Origin: Clostridium brassicae
Lineage (GTDB): Bacteria > Bacillota > Clostridia > Clostridiales > Clostridiaceae
Direction of reading: 5' to 3'
Length of the DNA: 64,000 bases
NCBI RefSeq assembly: GCF_026738875.1
Contig: NZ_JAPQFJ010000018.1
Coordinates: forward strand, 19,677 to 83,676
Each line of letters opens with the position of its first letter. The stretch's first letter is position 1. This document shows, one piece after another, positions 61,866 to 64,000 of the stretch. The position numbers and the translations under genes are program-made. The notes beneath the pieces are model-generated. The model had not been told where the DNA came from, searched no databases, and was given only the letters and a program-made list of their open reading frames with translations.

Positions 61866-62042
61866 TTATAATTCTCTTTCATATTTTTCTACCATTCTTT
61901 TTACCATTTCTCCGCCAACGCTTCCACATTGTTTTGAAGTAAGATCCCCATTGTAATCTGTAAAAGGAACACCAAGCTCTTGGGCTACTTCCATCTTAAA
62001 TTTATTTAATCCATTTCTTGCTTCCGGAACTAGATGTTTCAT
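61866..62042 (-). CDS. Alpha/beta-type small acid-soluble spore protein
   Basis: This 58-residue protein has the family signature: LVPEARNGLNKFKMEVAQEL, then GVPFTDYNGDLTSKQCGSVGGEMVKRMVE, including the GPR protease-like region near KFKMEVAQELG and the DNA-binding GGEMVKRM helix. These proteins coat and protect spore DNA. GTAAAGGAGGAAG precedes ATG 62042. It is shorter than most and somewhat divergent, with one Cys. Confidence 0.9.
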   Translation of the reverse strand: MKHLVPEARNGLNKFKMEVAQELGVPFTDYNGDLTSKQCGSVGGEMVKRMVEKYEREL

Positions 62043-62227
62043 ATTAACTTCCTCCTTTACATTTCACTTTGAGATTTAAATATATCTTTATGTCATTACT
62101 TTTTTGTTACTATTATATTGTGAAAAATCACATATAAGTATGCTGATAGATTTATGGATATAGTGGTACTTAATTATAAAGTAGCCACTAAAAAAACAAA
62201 ATGGTAGTAAAATTTAAAACATAAAAT

Positions 62228-62270
62228 ATTAGACTGTTAACAAGTCATAAGTACTTGCTAACAGTCTAAT
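62228..62270 (-). terminator. Inverted repeat downstream of the 52-residue gene
   Basis: ATTAGACTGTTAACAAGT and ACTTGCTAACAGTCTAAT form an 18-bp stem with one mismatch and a 7-base loop, about 20 bases beyond the minus-strand stop. It probably terminates the small gene. Confidence 0.6.
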
Positions 62271-62289
62271 AGCCTTAAAATTTTTAATT

Positions 62290-62448
62290 TTAAGATTTAT
62301 TATTTTTAGTTTTATTATTAGGTGGATTTATTTCTGTTACTAAACCTTCTGAAGCCATTTCATAGCTTGTAGAATTAGGATTTAAAATATTAGCTCGATT
62401 ATCATTATTTTTTTTAGTTGCCTTTTTAGGAGCTGTTTTTTTGCCCAT
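62290..62448 (-). CDS. Small basic hypothetical protein, 52 aa
   Basis: ATG 62448 follows AAGGAGGATTTT. The protein begins with a Lys-rich stretch (MGKKTAPKKATKKNND) and has a polar Asn/Pro/Ser-rich remainder ending in KNNKS. I do not recognise it. Next to an SASP gene, a spore role is possible but unproven. Confidence 0.6.
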   Translation of the reverse strand: MGKKTAPKKATKKNNDNRANILNPNSTSYEMASEGLVTEINPPNNKTKNNKS

Positions 62449-62580
62449 AAAATCCTCCTTATATAAACTTTTATATAGTTGACTTATACCTATAAGCTTG
62501 CATTAAGCAAATATGTAAAGTAGCAACTTTTAATTTTAGTTATGAATTTAAAATTCACATTTAGTATTTACTAAAGGAAG

Positions 62581-63735
62581 CTATTTATTCAACAATTTGC
62601 TTTTAGGAGGTTTAGGACCTAAATATTGATAAAAATAACATTGAATTCTACCATTATATAGTTTTCTATTCTTATCAGATTTTTTTCCAAAGCATTCTTC
62701 AAATTTCTCATGAGATGTTATGATAAAGTAAGACCAAGTATCTAATTTCTTAAATGTTTTACCCATTTTTTTATAAAGTTCTTCTACTTCATCTTTTTCA
62801 CTTAATCTTTCTCCATAAGGAGGATTGCAAACAATTGTTCCATAATGTTTATTTGAACTTAAGGAAGTAACTGACTGTTGTTGAAAGTGAATGTAATCAT
62901 CAACTCCAGCTTTAATAGCATTTTGTCTAGCTATATTAATTACTCTTTCATCTATATCAAAACCAAATATGGAATGTTCCTTGTCAATTATTATTTTCTC
63001 ATAAGCTTCTTTTCTTACTTTTTTCCATGTAAGAGAGGAAATTATAAAATCCCATTCTTCACATGCAAAACTTCTATTTAAACCTGGGGCAATATTCTTA
63101 GCTATAAGCGCTGCTTCAATTGGTATTGTTCCTGAACCACAAAATGGGTCTATAAAATTTCTATCATATCTCCACTGACTAAGAATTACAAGAGCTGCTG
63201 CCAAAGTTTCTTTTAAAGGAGCTTCACTTCCAACTTCCCTATATCCTCTTTTGTGTAGCGCGTCTCCACTAGTATCTAATAAAACAGTTACATTATCATT
63301 TAATATAGAGATTAATATAGGATATTTATCTCCACTTTCACTAAACCAATCAATATCATAGCTTTCTCTTAAATTTTCTACAATAGCCTTTTTAGAAATA
63401 GATTGTATATCGGAAAGGCTAAAAAGTTGAGACTTAACAGATTTAGCATTAACTATAAAATTAGCATCTTCTGGTAGATATTCTTCCCAGTTTATTTTTT
63501 TTACTCCTTGAAATAACTCTTCAAAAGAAGTCGCTTTAAATTCTGAAAGTTTTATAAAAACTCTGTCTGCACATCTAAGCCACAGATTTGATTTGCAAAT
63601 ACATTCTTCATCTCCAAAATAGGTAACTTTACCATTTTCAACTTTTAAATCTTTATATCCTAAACGTTTTAATTCTTTTCCAACAATGGATTCTAATCCA
63701 AATGCAGATGTAGCTATCAATTCATATGTAGCCAT
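62581..63735 (-). CDS. THUMP-domain class I SAM-dependent RNA methyltransferase (RlmL/YpsC-like)
   Basis: This 384-residue enzyme has an N-terminal ferredoxin-like plus THUMP RNA-binding region (about 1-155), the UPF0020 domain with FIDPFCGSGTIPIEAALIA (SAM site, about 195-213), and the catalytic NPPYGERL motif (about 309-316) typical of N2-guanine methyltransferases of 23S rRNA. It is a standard Firmicute gene. Exact target base is inferred from the family. Confidence 0.9.
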   Translation of the reverse strand: MATYELIATSAFGLESIVGKELKRLGYKDLKVENGKVTYFGDEECICKSNLWLRCADRVFIKLSEFKATSFEELFQGVKKINWEEYLPEDANFIVNAKSVKSQLFSLSDIQSISKKAIVENLRESYDIDWFSESGDKYPILISILNDNVTVLLDTSGDALHKRGYREVGSEAPLKETLAAALVILSQWRYDRNFIDPFCGSGTIPIEAALIAKNIAPGLNRSFACEEWDFIISSLTWKKVRKEAYEKIIIDKEHSIFGFDIDERVINIARQNAIKAGVDDYIHFQQQSVTSLSSNKHYGTIVCNPPYGERLSEKDEVEELYKKMGKTFKKLDTWSYFIITSHEKFEECFGKKSDKNRKLYNGRIQCYFYQYLGPKPPKSKLLNK

Positions 63736-64000
63736 TTAATATTCCGCCTTTCTATATTAATTTCACTTATTTAATATATCATTACACTATATAAAAAACA
63801 ATAAATCCTCTTACTTATATACTTATTTTTTAATAATAAATAAGTAATTTATACAAAAATAATAAATATGATTTTAATTACCTAAGTTTTGTACAAAGAA
63901 AACTTTATTGGTTTCCATATTATAGTTTCCAAAAAATAAATAGTGGATAATACCAAGCCTTGAAGTATAATTTTCTTGCTACAGAAAAATTAAGAAAGGC
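63736..64000. other. Right window edge, intergenic
   Basis: A/T-rich sequence upstream of the minus-strand methyltransferase gene. I see no complete gene. The last bases (AAGAAAGGC) might be the start of a ribosome binding region for a gene outside the window. Confidence 0.4.

Noticed and set aside
1..64000. CRISPR arrays, rRNA or tRNA genes, complete insertion sequences
   Set aside because: No regularly spaced repeats, no rRNA-like conserved stretches, no credible tRNA cloverleaf and no intact transposase were found.

Overview
The window is AT-rich (well under one third G+C), gene-dense DNA from an endospore-forming, anaerobic-type Firmicute, most likely a Clostridium sensu stricto (cluster I) species. 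The evidence is spoIIIAF-AG-AH, spoIVB, spo0A, spoIIM, gerW/ytfJ, two small acid-soluble spore protein genes, [4Fe-4S]-type enzymes and strong AGGAGG ribosome binding sites. The species cannot be fixed from the sequence alone.

Region 1 (1-19.5 kb) is a long co-directional core cluster: spoIIIAF-AG-AH, an Asp23 protein, nusB-folD-xseA-xseB-ispA, a large structured noncoding RNA, its membrane partner gene, then dxs-tlyA-nadK-argR-recN-spoIVB, spo0A, a NUDIX gene, spoIIM, xerD and dacF. The outstanding element is the roughly 545-nt, comparatively GC-rich RNA at 6310-6856. I identify it as an OLE (ornate, large, extremophilic) RNA, followed by the gene for its membrane protein OapA. It has its own TTGAAA-17-TGATATAAT promoter. 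Both its position between ispA and dxs and its closing helix fit the OLE family.

Region 2 (19.53-24.99 kb) is a decayed prophage or integrative element bounded by a 12-bp direct repeat. It holds a frameshifted integrase, an ImmA-like protease, a truncated repressor, a group II intron reverse-transcriptase fragment, an acetyltransferase, a UviB/BhlA holin-like gene, a truncated amidase and a broken membrane-protein gene.

Region 3 (25-42.4 kb) has a CCA-adding-type nucleotidyltransferase, scpA-scpB, gerW and a DUF2953 gene, a second D,D-carboxypeptidase, recQ, and a SAM-I riboswitch followed by metF, a separate MetH reactivation-domain gene and metH. It ends with a radical-SAM/SPASM gene and an unusual cysteine-rich flavoprotein pair.

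Region 4 (42.8-54.6 kb) is a mixture of cell-envelope and accessory genes: sspH, a tyrosine recombinase preceded by a dif-like perfect palindrome, an RNase HI, a polysaccharide deacetylase, an LPKTG-anchored 5'-nucleotidase, signal peptidase I, a flavodoxin, an M15 peptidase and an aldo/keto reductase with a ferredoxin-like tail.

Region 5 (54.7-64 kb) is mostly on the minus strand. A TPP riboswitch with two consecutive terminators precedes thiD-thiM-thiE-thiC-purF. PurF supplies the precursor of AIR, the substrate of ThiC, so its presence in the thiamin operon makes metabolic sense. An mscL with an added zinc ribbon follows. The window ends with small hypothetical genes, an alpha/beta-type SASP and an rRNA methyltransferase gene.
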